Below are positions 19,001 to 29,236 of a stretch of DNA of 64,000 nucleotides, in pieces. This stretch comes from Promethearchaeota archaeon. GTDB lineage: Archaea > Asgardarchaeota > Thorarchaeia > Thorarchaeales > Thorarchaeaceae. Each line of letters begins with the position of its first letter. Within the stretch, counting starts at the first letter, position 1. The notes beneath the pieces are model-generated. The model worked only from the letters and a program-made list of their open reading frames with translations, had not been told where the DNA came from and ran no database searches. Position numbers and translations under genes: made by a program. Location of the stretch: contig WJMJ01000018.1 of NCBI GenBank assembly GCA_014728035.1, positions 62,001 through 126,000 of the forward strand. Reading direction: 5' to 3'.

Positions 19001-21976
19001 ATAGGTCAAGACACCATCTATGGTCGTCTGATAACGATATCGATAGTTCACAGAATCATAGACTTCTTCAACCTCATAGAGGTTTCCGTCGGTATCAGTC
19101 ATATAGTATGTATTATCACGACTTGACCACCACCATTGAGAGAGCTCAAGTGTGCTACTCTCGCCATAACGAACAAACTTGTTCTGATTATACCGGTCTA
19201 CTTCTACTCTATCATAGAATTCAAAACTTTGAAGGTTCCATTTTTCGTATTCTATGCCACCTTGATGAACTACTCCATCAATATCAATCCAATAGATATA
19301 CTTAGTACTTCCATGAAGCCAAGATAGATGCTGTTCCATTGTTGTTAGGAAGCTGTCTCCAGTTGTAGTTGTAACATTGTAAATGTATGCAACATCATCA
19401 TATGTCACATAAATCTTTGATTCGTTCTTAAGTTCGTAGTAGTAGTAATCCCGGTCATTCACTGGATCCCAGTGATCGTAGAAGAAGAATTGCTCCCACG
19501 TATTTCCACTACTAGGATCATAGTTTTCGTATACTTTAATGGGGAGAATCTCGCCATCGATTTTGATGTAAGGAATCTCCTTACCCATTAGATAATCTGA
19601 TCCCTCATTTGTACAAAGAGTATTGTTGTAGTAAGCTAATTGGTTTTCAATTGGTGCAACATAGATTTGTTCACCATTGTGTTCGAAGCTATTAACCCAC
19701 TCTCTATCCCATGATAGAACATCGTAGTAATCCCATGGTTGAGTGTAGTCTTCATGCCAAGTATTATTCATAAATGAAAAGTCCCACCAATAACTGGTGT
19801 CAGCAACAGTTTCACTCATGTTTACTAAGAATGAAACGACCAGATCACCACCATCGGTCCAGTTATTGAAACTGGATATCTGACAGAAATCAGCTGGAAT
19901 AGCTGCTTCAGGACTCCTTGCAGGTATGTAGTTCTCCTGCCATTCATGTTCTAGTTGGTTGTAATACCACCATTGCCAATGCCAGTCTTCAATCTCTGTC
20001 CACTGCCATTCCCAATACTCACCATATGCCCAATCCCAAGTGTTGGTAGCTGAATTATATTCATAGTGCCAACCCGTGATATTTGTGTAGACATAGTCCC
20101 AGTAAGTACCATAGGTGTAGTTGTATTTCTCAGTCTTGTTGAATGCTGTGAATGTTGGATTACCAAGCATATCGAGAGTGACCTCATATGTCAGGTGAGA
20201 ATATCGAGATTCATCTTCGGTCCAATAGCCATCATGAGCTTCCAGCGAGAATCTTACTCCATCAATGGAGTTAGCAACTTGTAATCCTCCTTGAAGTCTT
20301 CCCTTAACCAAGAAGTTTTCACCCTTATCAGTCTGGAACATCCAACCAGTAGGTGATGTACCATCCGCATTGAGTATTTTTGCAATAGTAACAGGAGTTT
20401 CGATTGCAATCTCCTTAGCGTCTTGATACTCGTTCCAAGTCATCGGTGCATTATCTCCACCTGTATTTGGGCAATATTGATATCCATCAATACCCATTAT
20501 ACGATCCTCAAAATAGAAGGTGTATTGATTAGTAACAGGCATAGCCTGAGTGAAGTGGCCTACGAAATCCACAACTAACTCTCCACGAGCCTCAAAAGTT
20601 GTACATGCAGTATCATTTAGCTCGAAAAGTATTGGAAAGTCATCAGGTAAGGATTGTAGAACTAATTCCTCTTCATCCCAGACTCCCTCAACATAGTGAT
20701 CATAAGGATATACCCATGCTGTATACCCAGTCATAGTTTCAAAATTCCCTGTGGAAGCATTATAGATTAAATAGAGGTTTAGTTTTCGTGTATCATTTCT
20801 TAGAACTACTTCAGCTTCACTAGATTCAGTCGTTTCATTCCAGTACCATTCTAGTGCGTAATATTGCACATCTTCGAAGGTAGCAATATCAACCCAGTCT
20901 ATACGTTGATACTCTCCAAATACTTCTTCTTCATAGGAAACCTCAACTGTATCATCCCATACATAGGTGTCAAGAGTGTCATTGTAAACCCAACCACCAG
21001 TAGTGGTTCTTGTTTCCCAGTGTAGTCCAGAGTCGTTGACCATGGTTTCAATAGAATAGGGCATATCGAATATCAGAGCAGCGTAATCGATTTCACCAGT
21101 TATATTAAATCGCATTGTGAAATCGGTATTACGACTGACAGAATATAGAGTATCTCCATCTTGGTCAATTTTCTGAAGTGTATAGGAACCACCATAGGAG
21201 AAGCTCCAAGCATCTTCCCATGGAATACCAACAGCGATTCCTTGAAACTCGTAACCGCTTCCGTAATTGTATGTACCGATTGAGTTCCAATCTTCATCAA
21301 AAACCATCATATCAAGTTGGAAGAGACCAAGTGGTGCATACTGATTGAATTGTGTCTTGAATTCTACATAGTATGTATTATCATCAGTATAATTTTTACA
21401 GTTGTCTACGTCAAGGTCCATAAATGGATCAGTTGGATACGGGTTATCCAAGCTATAATTGTATAGATTAGTCCATATTGACCATGGTTCCCATGTAAAA
21501 TCAAAATCTTCGTAACCAAGTGTAAAATCAGCACTGAAATTTCCCCAGTTATCGGTCATGTACCAACCACGTAATTCTACCTTGCCTAGTTCTCCATCTT
21601 CAAAGACATTTTTCGGAACAATTACTTTGATAGTAAACCATTCTTCAACATTGACATACTCATCCATTTGCATAAGATGACCAGTCGAATTGTATATCTC
21701 GAATCGAGGAGATGGACCGAATAACCAATTTTTGTTTTCCCATGACCATTCATCGCTTGTAGAATTCGCGTCCTGATTCCATGAAACATACGTTCCATTT
21801 TCCGAGTGTGGTATATATGGTTCATATGCTGGTTGAGATTGAACAGTAGTCACTCCTGTCGTGTATTCATAAGATGGGACAGGTACTGCTGCGTTCGATC
21901 CAACTGCTAACATGGAGACCAGAAATAACGCGACGGATACAAGTGACAGAATCGTCTTTTGTTTATGTTGTCGCAT
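16076..21976 (-). CDS. giant Trp/Tyr-rich surface protein with C-terminal anchor, paralogue 1
   Basis: A secreted protein of about 1,966 residues. It has a classic signal peptide (positive start MRQHKQK, hydrophobic core, cleavage near SNA), a huge extracellular region, a threonine-rich linker (TTTTTTTE) and one C-terminal transmembrane helix ending in RRKK. The extracellular part is unusually rich in W, Y, N, D and E, with many N-x-S/T sequons, so heavy N-glycosylation and a beta-rich fold are likely. A single Ig-like domain precedes the linker. It is paralogous to the next protein, sharing NWDVD, PVFVGYSS, LDLDGNLET and the DWHWQW-type segments in the same order. An S-layer or other envelope role is an inference. 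The ATG at 21976 is preferred to the GTG at 22015 because it opens the signal peptide. Confidence 0.75.
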   Translation of the reverse strand: MRQHKQKTILSLVSVALFLVSMLAVGSNAAVPVPSYEYTTGVTTVQSQPAYEPYIPHSENGTYVSWNQDANSTSDEWSWENKNWLFGPSPRFEIYNSTGHLMQMDEYVNVEEWFTIKVIVPKNVFEDGELGKVELRGWYMTDNWGNFSADFTLGYEDFDFTWEPWSIWTNLYNYSLDNPYPTDPFMDLDVDNCKNYTDDNTYYVEFKTQFNQYAPLGLFQLDMMVFDEDWNSIGTYNYGSGYEFQGIAVGIPWEDAWSFSYGGSYTLQKIDQDGDTLYSVSRNTDFTMRFNITGEIDYAALIFDMPYSIETMVNDSGLHWETRTTTGGWVYNDTLDTYVWDDTVEVSYEEEVFGEYQRIDWVDIATFEDVQYYALEWYWNETTESSEAEVVLRNDTRKLNLYLIYNASTGNFETMTGYTAWVYPYDHYVEGVWDEEELVLQSLPDDFPILFELNDTACTTFEARGELVVDFVGHFTQAMPVTNQYTFYFEDRIMGIDGYQYCPNTGGDNAPMTWNEYQDAKEIAIETPVTIAKILNADGTSPTGWMFQTDKGENFLVKGRLQGGLQVANSIDGVRFSLEAHDGYWTEDESRYSHLTYEVTLDMLGNPTFTAFNKTEKYNYTYGTYWDYVYTNITGWHYEYNSATNTWDWAYGEYWEWQWTEIEDWHWQWWYYNQLEHEWQENYIPARSPEAAIPADFCQISSFNNWTDGGDLVVSFLVNMSETVADTSYWWDFSFMNNTWHEDYTQPWDYYDVLSWDREWVNSFEHNGEQIYVAPIENQLAYYNNTLCTNEGSDYLMGKEIPYIKIDGEILPIKVYENYDPSSGNTWEQFFFYDHWDPVNDRDYYYYELKNESKIYVTYDDVAYIYNVTTTTGDSFLTTMEQHLSWLHGSTKYIYWIDIDGVVHQGGIEYEKWNLQSFEFYDRVEVDRYNQNKFVRYGESSTLELSQWWWSSRDNTYYMTDTDGNLYEVEEVYDSVNYRYRYQTTIDGVLTYVSYPQYYYNVEYDGSERTLVLESWRVHRAWYTEIDGVEYEMPYDGANAEYYWDVERTESDGGLVPSLKFAKYQGTYYPVYNLTEWDTWIDISGTSFELDEYTNIPYTTANGTEIWDPVQIGRLGDIGTFDDSLTFNVIESIQYIPEYTDSDWPIYYNDTHEYLDLVTNSTDWLVEETNVFRVNEYNVNGTTFYSQMTYPESQFIDNVTYYYYKALNGTWINLTNWEQLPIVATHMAYAYRNSTTHDWVFDFNGETYEHEWYGYTVWTFRLVNASSSGDIFLNMERGTRALYNFTYEGANVTASANMESIKRLRQRWGYPMIYGPEPIDSTTNKNFNELIIGVPQWGMWGLQSWTTNPSNGALDLDGNLETTNDQYFVQEEYSSTDSWNHTWDRMSVNIDWDPNVTAYGDNMDIHSWMGLDTFTWTYEWNQSFYWYDATTFTQLNASEMDEVKAILLTEEGEPQPGYWDLSWMAENVTWADILAEAEANGWDWISSNEQSWTWLSFGVGQNYGTSYVVNDIEHWLGINMHYEYSGLMIWEDENENNQMDVFPDDPGSGELSHYLIPDSVTSVGFVTPGEAYGNTNDTDSIRLNLTDEVTWGVTFTEVNGTVFPYTLDGYWGWYDGVQAGSDLRTFDERPTKVSIDELSFLVHFQGHINETAGAMNNYADLKVDNYVGNWDVDRSGGRDNLINRSLALNYFAEVSMNDVYTVDANGTAATSDTTVSSETFNFATSGAKFAEMIMGGVAYDWGKNTSQRYDVLSYTTPMGTFQNSFQSDNGQSATGWSFSTNMFYVTIGFPEWGGYSVYQDPVFVGYSSASGSGQSGPITGVDFSSLSINPTIPTADDPVEIGVDISTELENVEVYLLYGDSRDESNWISVDMTNVYGSHWTGLIGPFPEDTQVFFKVVVIADGDSYASQVGSYIVGQGPVTVPTTTTTTTEPSAPIGDIPMDVIVLLGSAAIVVVIIALLASRRKK

Positions 21977-22182
21977 TTTCGTCAGTTCTCCCAGTGTACC
22001 TTGTATAACTCTCACTCAGCATAGGGTGTCAAATGTGCTCGAATAAATGGAGAGTCTTCAAGGTATATGGTGCGTCTTACAGAGTCTATGAAATACTCGT
22101 AAAACTAGAAATATAAACTCATACGGGATATACCATCCTTTAGAGCCCTGAAAATGTTCTATTTTTCGAATAGGATGGTGAT

Positions 22183-22218
22183 AAAAAAGAATAGATAGAG
22201 ACAGACTTGCTGTCTGCC
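22183..22218 (-). terminator. hairpin plus T-tract terminator
   Basis: Minus-strand stem between 22200-22206 and 22212-22218 (GACAGAC/GTCTGCC, one mismatch) with a 5-base loop, followed by six T at 22188-22183. It lies about 15 bases after the stop of the larger giant surface protein. The spacer 22016-22232 otherwise should hold the promoter of the smaller giant gene, which I could not pinpoint. Confidence 0.6.
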
Positions 22219-22232
22219 TCTTTTATCCTATG

Positions 22233-25200
22233 CTATTTGCGTTTCTTGACAAGAAAGACTATCATCAGGATGACAACTACACCTGCAGCTCCAGCAACTA
22301 TCATCATCGTACTGCCCACATCAATTGGGGGACCATCAGTGAATGTAGTTGTTATGGTTGTGGATGAGGATGCTTCTTCTACGGTGTAAGTATCAGAAGC
22401 TGATATCCGCTCATTGCCGAGGGAGTCATAAGCAACAATGCGATAAGTGACTGTAGTTTGGTCAGCTTGTCCCGGAATTTCTCCAGAATAAACATCACCG
22501 CTAGCAGTCATTGTCACATTTACCCAATCATCATCACCAATCTTGTACTGAAGAACAACATCACCTAAACCAGAGTCATCACGTACCGTAGCTGATACAG
22601 TAACAACATCATCGGGTCTTGGTACTTCAGGCGAATATGCCATATTGTTGATCGATGGACCGCTTGTATCAGGACCAATTAGTTGGAAGTGGAAATCATA
22701 GTCAGCAGACTCAACCCAATTGCCAGCACCATCAATTGCGATAACAGTGTATGTAATGTAAGATCCTTCTTCTTGATTAGGAATAGTGCCTGTATAGGTA
22801 CTTCCACTATCGAGAACCATCGTTACATTGTGTTCTACTGCCTCACTATCCGAGTATGATAGAATTACTTCGGATAGACCCGAACCACCGGAATCAGTCA
22901 CATCCGCACTGACAATTGCTATCTCCTTACCTTCACCATCAGTACCGTTTATAGCACTGACATTTGTTACTTGAGGAGCGATATTGTCAGGGAAGTTATG
23001 ACTACGTGGTGAAGATGCTGCTTCATTGCCGGCGTTATCAATAGCAACTACAACATAGTTGAAGGTGTATTGATTGTCGTCTGTACGGTCTATATCGACT
23101 TCCCACTGGTCAGTATTGCTGTTGTATGTTGCACTGGTATTAGTTCCTGAGCTGGTATCCATAACTAGTACTTCTGCCACTCCTGAACCACTATCAGATA
23201 CTTCAATATCAAGATGCAAAGTTTCAGCTGTGCTACTCTCAGTTATGCTGTCAATCGAGGGTGGAGTAACATCAGTACTTCCTGAGGAAGAATATCCTAC
23301 AAACACAGGGTCAACTGTTACGGTGTAACCATCCCACCACTTGAAGTTAATCAGAGTGTAGAATTGATTTGAGGATACACTGAATGTGGTTGCTGTTCCA
23401 CCAACATCTGACATGTACGTTGCTTCAAAAGCACTAAGTGGAACTGTTTGAGAGTCAACTGTTGCATTGTATGATGCGTTCTTAGCCCAAGTATATGGTG
23501 ATCCACCGAGATTCATTGCAGCTACTGGAACACTTCCATTAAGCTTGGCAGTGAAATTACTCGAGGCACTTGTTCCGGTGTTTTGTATTTCAGAGTTGAA
23601 ATCATCGTGATAAGTCGCATTATACGGTTGTTCACCTAAAATGATTGACACATCACTATAGAATGCTAATCCAAGACTGTAACCAGAAAGGACACTTCGT
23701 CCACCAGGTGCGTCAACATCCCAGTTGCCTACGGTCATATCGTATTTGACTTCAGCAGTGTTGGTTGATTCACCCGTATCAGTTCCAGTGAAATGAACTG
23801 AAATTCCAATCTCATCAACCGATGCCCCACTAGGACGGCTATCAAATGAGTTCAGGTCAGTATTGTAATACTGTCCCTGATACCAGTCCCAATAGGAATA
23901 GTCTCCGAATGGAAATACTACACCTGAAACATTATTGAAAGTAACACCAAAGGTTATGGTTTCATTAACAGGACGATATGCTTCTCCAGTATCACTCGAG
24001 TTGCTCCACGCCTCACCGGGTCGTACAAAGCTTACTGATTCTACATCAACAGGCATCCAATAGTGAGTCACTTCTGAATCATCAAGATTTGCGGTATTCA
24101 GCTCCATGATATTGCTATCATCAGTATCGTTCCAAGCAAACATTCCTGCGTACTCGTACCATATACTGACATCAGCAAAGAAGGTATCAGTTCCATTTGT
24201 AAACTGGGTCTGATATTCTTCTGAGATCTCCCACCATAGCCAACTCCATTCCTGACTGCTTTCGGGAACCCAGTCCCATCCCTGCTCGATAGCCTGTTGT
24301 TTCAGAGCTATTGAGGAGAAGTTCTCAGCCATCCAAGCAACGCCCCAATAACCAGCATTGGGATGTCCCTCAGTATTGAAGATTGTCGTGTTGATGAAGT
24401 CAAATCGTGAAGAATTCACAACCTCGCCAGAATCAGCTTCGTACCATGTGAAGTTATCCCACCAATTGGAAGTATAGTTTACAGTGTACATTCCTGTGTA
24501 GGAAGACATGTAGACCTCATCACCATAGATCGATACGTTATCTGGATCCCAGAGGATATTTACCTTAAGGTACTCCTGAGTCACATTATACGTGTCAGTA
24601 CTATTCCAAGTATTTCTGACAAAGAACTGATCATCAGAAGTTTCAAGATTACCATCGAGGTCAATAGCTCCATTATTTGGATTGGTGGCCCATGTTGCTA
24701 CACCCCACATTCCATAGTCCGGACTGCCGGTCACAAAGGACCATTGTTCCTTAACGATAGAGATTGGCAAAGGTACATAGTCGAGCTTCTTGGAATGACC
24801 CCAGACCTTGTAGGCTTTGTAGATCATATCACGAGAACCATTTATGATGTACTCTTGTGCATTGTGACTGAAATTGAACTTTGGTAGACTGAATTCACGA
24901 CCTTGTTCGAGGGGTTTAATCTCTAAAGTGTCAGTTGAGTTAACCAATGCCAGATATTCTTCAACATCAAGATTCCAGAAATCATCTTGGGGTACCCAAT
25001 TCTGAATATCAATATCCCAATGTTGGATAGTGTAATTCGTGTAGTTATACCAGTATCCATCAAATAGAAACTGATCAATATCCGTGGAGATATTGTAGTC
25101 GCTTGGTTCTAATACCTCAATTGTAAATTCTCGCCATTCATACCATCTATGTTGAGTACCATTGAGGTCGTATATATACCAGAATTCGGGTTCGTAGTAT

Positions 25201-28200
25201 GGATTACCATCTCCATCATAGTTTAGAACAGCCTTATCTGCAATCCATGGATCAGGAGTGTAAATTATTGTTCCATTATCCAATGTAACATTGAAGAAAT
25301 ACCCTCGTTTGAGCCATGTATAGTTCAGATAATTTCCGTTGATAGTCTCCACGTAGTCATATTGTGGATTTGCAGTAGTGTTGGTATCGAATATTTGAGC
25401 ATCATGCTGATTATTAATATAACCAGACACAAGATCAATGTACCCAGCTACTTCGAAATCTCGAGTCTGAGGATTTGTCGAACCATAAGCAATACTCCAA
25501 CCACAATGCCGAATGTCAGGTATGAACATTCCATCTCGGTTAGTAGTAACCCATGGATACTCATCCTCTATTGGATTCCACCGGGAACTCTCATTGGTAC
25601 CGTACCTAGTAAGATTGTAATCAGTAGCACCCACAGTAGCTATGTATCCAGGATAAAAATACCCATAGAGATTGTCATAGTACTGTACATCCTCTTTGAT
25701 TGCTTCAACCCATTGACCTTCGATGTTTACTCGAATGTCCGCAGGTGTCTGATATTCCAAGTTCCAGAAGGACCAGACCTCAGCACCAGGATAGGGTAAT
25801 TGCTGTTCAGTTCCACCCACCTCAGTGTATGCAAAGAAGTCAATAGTCTGTTCAGGAACATTGATGTCATAACCGTTCCAAGAGCCATAATACATACGAT
25901 ACGGCCATGGACCACGGAACAGCCAATTAAGTTCTGTACCGTTGTAATAGTAATATTCCCAATTGTCAGTTAGAGGACAATACATTTCATAGACATGAAG
26001 TTCTTGCCAAGTCTGATTGACATAGAGGACATAATGATCAAATTGCCAGAATGGTTCTGTTGCTACATTGATTGGAATAGTCCCATTTGCATAGATAACT
26101 AGGTTACCTTCTCGGACCGGAGTAGTCTCGTTCATGTTCACAACTGTCGCTGTATCCCATGTACTCGAATCAGCAAATATTCTCGTGCCATTTAGAGCAT
26201 AGACATACAATTGTTCACTAAGTTTCCAATCTGCATAATGTCGCGAGTCAGAGGCATTCCTTGATGAAAGGAACCAGGTGCCATCTGAAAAGGTAGTATT
26301 GAAAATTCTACTTTGATAACCAGATTCGATGTATATCTTCGTACCATTTAGTAAACGATAGTAGTAGATGCTATTTCCTGTGTAGCCACCAGTACTCGGG
26401 TCATAGGCATCATCATCCCACTCTTCGAAAATAATAGTGTCCCAGGTATAGCCAGACTGATCGGTTTGGGTTAGGGTTTTCACATAATGCTTCATCCCAT
26501 CCAACCAAATCCAAGAATCCTTGCGCGTTTCATATAGACTGTGTGTGATATTGTCTCTCAAAACAAAGTCCTGTGAAGGTGTGTCAACATAGTATTGCTG
26601 ACCATCACTACTGTTGTAATAGCTATATACTGAGTCTTCTACCCAGCCAACAACAGTATGTTCACCCCAATCTGATTCATAATCTGTAACTAGGGTAAGA
26701 TTACCATAGAAGTACTCCCAATCCCATTCCATCTCAGGCATATCGGGTTGGACTTGTAAATCAAATACAACTCTCAAGTCGTTGCCAATTGTTGTGTAAT
26801 TCAGATTACTCGGAGTGAGGAACGTACCTGGCATAACAGTTTCGTTTGACTGTCGAGGTACCCAATCGTTTGTCCAATCATTTGCGGTGAAATTCCAAAT
26901 CTTATGTTCCCAATGCCAATCAGTTATCTCAACAAGTTGCCATTCATATATTCCAGAACCGGGAGCAACCTCATTATATTGCCAGTCCCAATAGGTACTA
27001 TTTTCATAGCTTGTTCGTTCTGTAAAGTTGTAAGCTTTTACCTGAAAATCACCTTCAGGAGTGACTTTTACGAATATCTCAACTTCAGACCACTGATTCC
27101 AATCAGATGTTCCGCTGCTACCCCATTTGTCATCCCATGCTCTCAGAACGAAAGCAACACCATCAATATCAGAAGCATAGCTTGCGCCACCTTGTAATCT
27201 AGACTTGACAGTGAAATTGTCGAGGCTATCAACAGCAAACATCCAAGATGGATCATAAGGTTGACCCTCATGTAAGAGACGAACAACTGCTGTTGGACTC
27301 TCAACTGAAAGCTGATGTAAAGCTTGGTAGGCTGTTGCATCAGTTGATGAGGCTGTAGGTAGATATACATTCGGAACTAATCGTTTTCCATCTATACTTA
27401 GTACTTTATCTTCAACCCAAAGTGGTTGTGAATCCCCGCCAGTGGGCAGGATTTCTTCGCTGACATGACCACGAAATGTAACGTAATCAAATCCATCAAT
27501 TGTATAGTTTTGACTTGTAGTAGTGTTTAGAATGTATGGTTTAGGAGCTTCGATATCAGTAGGCCAATCCTCATAGAATGTTTCTTGATACCATTGAGGA
27601 CTATACCCACTAGGATCAGAAGGATCTACAACTAGAGTTTCATTATCAATTGTATACGAATATTTTGAACTCCAAGTTCCATCACTGAAATTGAAAATCA
27701 GAGCTTGGCGAGCCCAAGCGAAAGACATCCATTCATATTGTATGACCCAATCTGAGCCACTCCACTCGTAGTGAACCTTTCGATATTCACGACCTGGATC
27801 AATCCATTTGGTCCGAGTCTCCCAGTGAAAACCATGTTTGTAAACCGTTGATGTTACTGAAACCGTATCGTTCCAATAATAGGTTTCACTTGTAGAATTA
27901 TATTCCCATCCACCAGTAACTTCTTGGGTTTCGGTGTATGGACCATAGACCCACTCTTCATCTTCCACAGATTGTGGAAGATCGATGTATACAATCACCG
28001 CACCAGGATTTTCACTCTTGATTTTGGCTGTCATATTGAAGTCTACACCACGTGTAGCAGAATAGACTGGATTGCCATCATCATCGTAACGATCCCAATA
28101 ATAGTAACCGCCAGCACCCTGTTGAATGACCTCCTCAAAAGTCATACCGACTGCTCTGGCACTTAGTTCATCATTCTCACTTTCTGCAAGCGTATTAATA

Positions 28201-29027
28201 TTCTCATCCAAAGCTACTGCTGAAATCTGATACACCCCTAGTGGAGTGGTTGAATTGAATTTTAGTTGGAAAGTAGTCCAGTAATTTTCAGATCCTATTT
28301 GATACTCTGAGTTACCTGCATCCAACTCGACAAAGGAATCAACTGGTTCACCAAGTTGCATCCAGATAAATTCCTCAAGACTTCCTGGTTCAGGAGCGAG
28401 TTTTGCCTCTGTAAGTTGTGCAATCGGACTTGATGTCACTGAATCGGTACCCGCTGGAGATTTTGTTCCACCGCCACCATCATCTCCGCCAGAACCACCA
28501 TCTATTGTAGCATTCTGGGAGGAGTACATCACCCAAGTATCTGTTGGAATCTCATAGATACCAAAGAACATAATACCATTTTGACTAATTGGTCCTTCCT
28601 GCATCTGTTCAGATATATTCCAATACATTCCCATCAAAGCGATTGAATGTGGGACTTTTCCTTGGAGAGCATTCATTGGTAATTTCAGTTGGAACTTTGC
28701 CCAACCATCTATCTGTATCTCATCAGTAAGAGAGATAAGAGAATTCGAACTGGCATTTCTGACAGACCATGTAATCTTTGGTCCGAATTGCCAGTGACTA
28801 TGTGAAAAGGATTCCGTCCACTCTTCGCTTGTTGTACCTTGTTCCCAATCAACGTAAGTATAATTGGTTGGAATTGTTGCAGAAGGACTAGTTAATTTAG
28901 TATCTGCAATATTTCCTAAGGAAGTATCATGTACCATAGTATTAGTACCAAGAGGTACATTGGTAAGTGATACCAAGAATAGTACAATTGCGAACAGTGA
29001 CAGTACTCTACTGTTCGGTTTAATCAT
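22233..29027 (-). CDS. giant Trp/Tyr-rich surface protein with C-terminal anchor, paralogue 2
   Basis: A secreted protein of about 2,264 residues with an N-terminal signal sequence and a C-terminal transmembrane helix ending in KKRK. The first 1,800 or so residues are paralogous to the neighbouring giant protein: the same order of W/Y-rich segments, AIDLDGNLET, NWDVDAPGG and PVFVGYSS. A glycine-rich loop (GGSGGDDGGGG) near residue 175 is unique to this copy. Before the anchor there are three tandem Ig-like or fibronectin-like domains marked by PPSIDSI, APQVTNV and GPSINNM, compared with one in the other copy. Sequons are abundant. The ATG at 29027 has GAGGTG just upstream. A GTG at 29033 overlaps that site. 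The role in the cell envelope is inferred. Confidence 0.75.
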   Translation of the reverse strand: MIKPNSRVLSLFAIVLFLVSLTNVPLGTNTMVHDTSLGNIADTKLTSPSATIPTNYTYVDWEQGTTSEEWTESFSHSHWQFGPKITWSVRNASSNSLISLTDEIQIDGWAKFQLKLPMNALQGKVPHSIALMGMYWNISEQMQEGPISQNGIMFFGIYEIPTDTWVMYSSQNATIDGGSGGDDGGGGTKSPAGTDSVTSSPIAQLTEAKLAPEPGSLEEFIWMQLGEPVDSFVELDAGNSEYQIGSENYWTTFQLKFNSTTPLGVYQISAVALDENINTLAESENDELSARAVGMTFEEVIQQGAGGYYYWDRYDDDGNPVYSATRGVDFNMTAKIKSENPGAVIVYIDLPQSVEDEEWVYGPYTETQEVTGGWEYNSTSETYYWNDTVSVTSTVYKHGFHWETRTKWIDPGREYRKVHYEWSGSDWVIQYEWMSFAWARQALIFNFSDGTWSSKYSYTIDNETLVVDPSDPSGYSPQWYQETFYEDWPTDIEAPKPYILNTTTSQNYTIDGFDYVTFRGHVSEEILPTGGDSQPLWVEDKVLSIDGKRLVPNVYLPTASSTDATAYQALHQLSVESPTAVVRLLHEGQPYDPSWMFAVDSLDNFTVKSRLQGGASYASDIDGVAFVLRAWDDKWGSSGTSDWNQWSEVEIFVKVTPEGDFQVKAYNFTERTSYENSTYWDWQYNEVAPGSGIYEWQLVEITDWHWEHKIWNFTANDWTNDWVPRQSNETVMPGTFLTPSNLNYTTIGNDLRVVFDLQVQPDMPEMEWDWEYFYGNLTLVTDYESDWGEHTVVGWVEDSVYSYYNSSDGQQYYVDTPSQDFVLRDNITHSLYETRKDSWIWLDGMKHYVKTLTQTDQSGYTWDTIIFEEWDDDAYDPSTGGYTGNSIYYYRLLNGTKIYIESGYQSRIFNTTFSDGTWFLSSRNASDSRHYADWKLSEQLYVYALNGTRIFADSSTWDTATVVNMNETTPVREGNLVIYANGTIPINVATEPFWQFDHYVLYVNQTWQELHVYEMYCPLTDNWEYYYYNGTELNWLFRGPWPYRMYYGSWNGYDINVPEQTIDFFAYTEVGGTEQQLPYPGAEVWSFWNLEYQTPADIRVNIEGQWVEAIKEDVQYYDNLYGYFYPGYIATVGATDYNLTRYGTNESSRWNPIEDEYPWVTTNRDGMFIPDIRHCGWSIAYGSTNPQTRDFEVAGYIDLVSGYINNQHDAQIFDTNTTANPQYDYVETINGNYLNYTWLKRGYFFNVTLDNGTIIYTPDPWIADKAVLNYDGDGNPYYEPEFWYIYDLNGTQHRWYEWREFTIEVLEPSDYNISTDIDQFLFDGYWYNYTNYTIQHWDIDIQNWVPQDDFWNLDVEEYLALVNSTDTLEIKPLEQGREFSLPKFNFSHNAQEYIINGSRDMIYKAYKVWGHSKKLDYVPLPISIVKEQWSFVTGSPDYGMWGVATWATNPNNGAIDLDGNLETSDDQFFVRNTWNSTDTYNVTQEYLKVNILWDPDNVSIYGDEVYMSSYTGMYTVNYTSNWWDNFTWYEADSGEVVNSSRFDFINTTIFNTEGHPNAGYWGVAWMAENFSSIALKQQAIEQGWDWVPESSQEWSWLWWEISEEYQTQFTNGTDTFFADVSIWYEYAGMFAWNDTDDSNIMELNTANLDDSEVTHYWMPVDVESVSFVRPGEAWSNSSDTGEAYRPVNETITFGVTFNNVSGVVFPFGDYSYWDWYQGQYYNTDLNSFDSRPSGASVDEIGISVHFTGTDTGESTNTAEVKYDMTVGNWDVDAPGGRSVLSGYSLGLAFYSDVSIILGEQPYNATYHDDFNSEIQNTGTSASSNFTAKLNGSVPVAAMNLGGSPYTWAKNASYNATVDSQTVPLSAFEATYMSDVGGTATTFSVSSNQFYTLINFKWWDGYTVTVDPVFVGYSSSGSTDVTPPSIDSITESSTAETLHLDIEVSDSGSGVAEVLVMDTSSGTNTSATYNSNTDQWEVDIDRTDDNQYTFNYVVVAIDNAGNEAASSPRSHNFPDNIAPQVTNVSAINGTDGEGKEIAIVSADVTDSGGSGLSEVILSYSDSEAVEHNVTMVLDSGSTYTGTIPNQEEGSYITYTVIAIDGAGNWVESADYDFHFQLIGPDTSGPSINNMAYSPEVPRPDDVVTVSATVRDDSGLGDVVLQYKIGDDDWVNVTMTASGDVYSGEIPGQADQTTVTYRIVAYDSLGNERISASDTYTVEEASSSTTITTTFTDGPPIDVGSTMMIVAGAAGVVVILMIVFLVKKRK

Positions 29028-29193
29028 AAACACCTCTTATTCTGAAGTATAAAGCTATCTCAGCGTGCAAAGGAGCAGTTCTGATATATCATACTCCTTT
29101 ATTTCAGAGATAGTTTTCTCTGTTAACAGTCTTACAATACATAATATAAGCCTACGTTGGTTGAAGGTATACGATTTTCGGACATATGATAAC

Positions 29194-29228
29194 AAAAAAG
29201 AGAAAAAGTACCGGAATTTTCCGGTACT
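29194..29228 (-). terminator. strong hairpin plus T-tract terminator
   Basis: On the minus strand AGTACCGGAA and TTCCGGTACT (29207-29216 and 29219-29228) make a 10-bp perfect stem, followed by T5 and T6 tracts. It follows the polytopic membrane protein gene by 8 bases, in the spacer that should also hold the giant gene promoter. Confidence 0.7.
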
Positions 29229-29236
29229 GGATATAA

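Noticed and set aside
24000..29000. Several 60-150 codon frames opposite to the giant surface proteins
   Set aside because: They are shadows of the long coding sequences, without ribosome sites or family resemblance.
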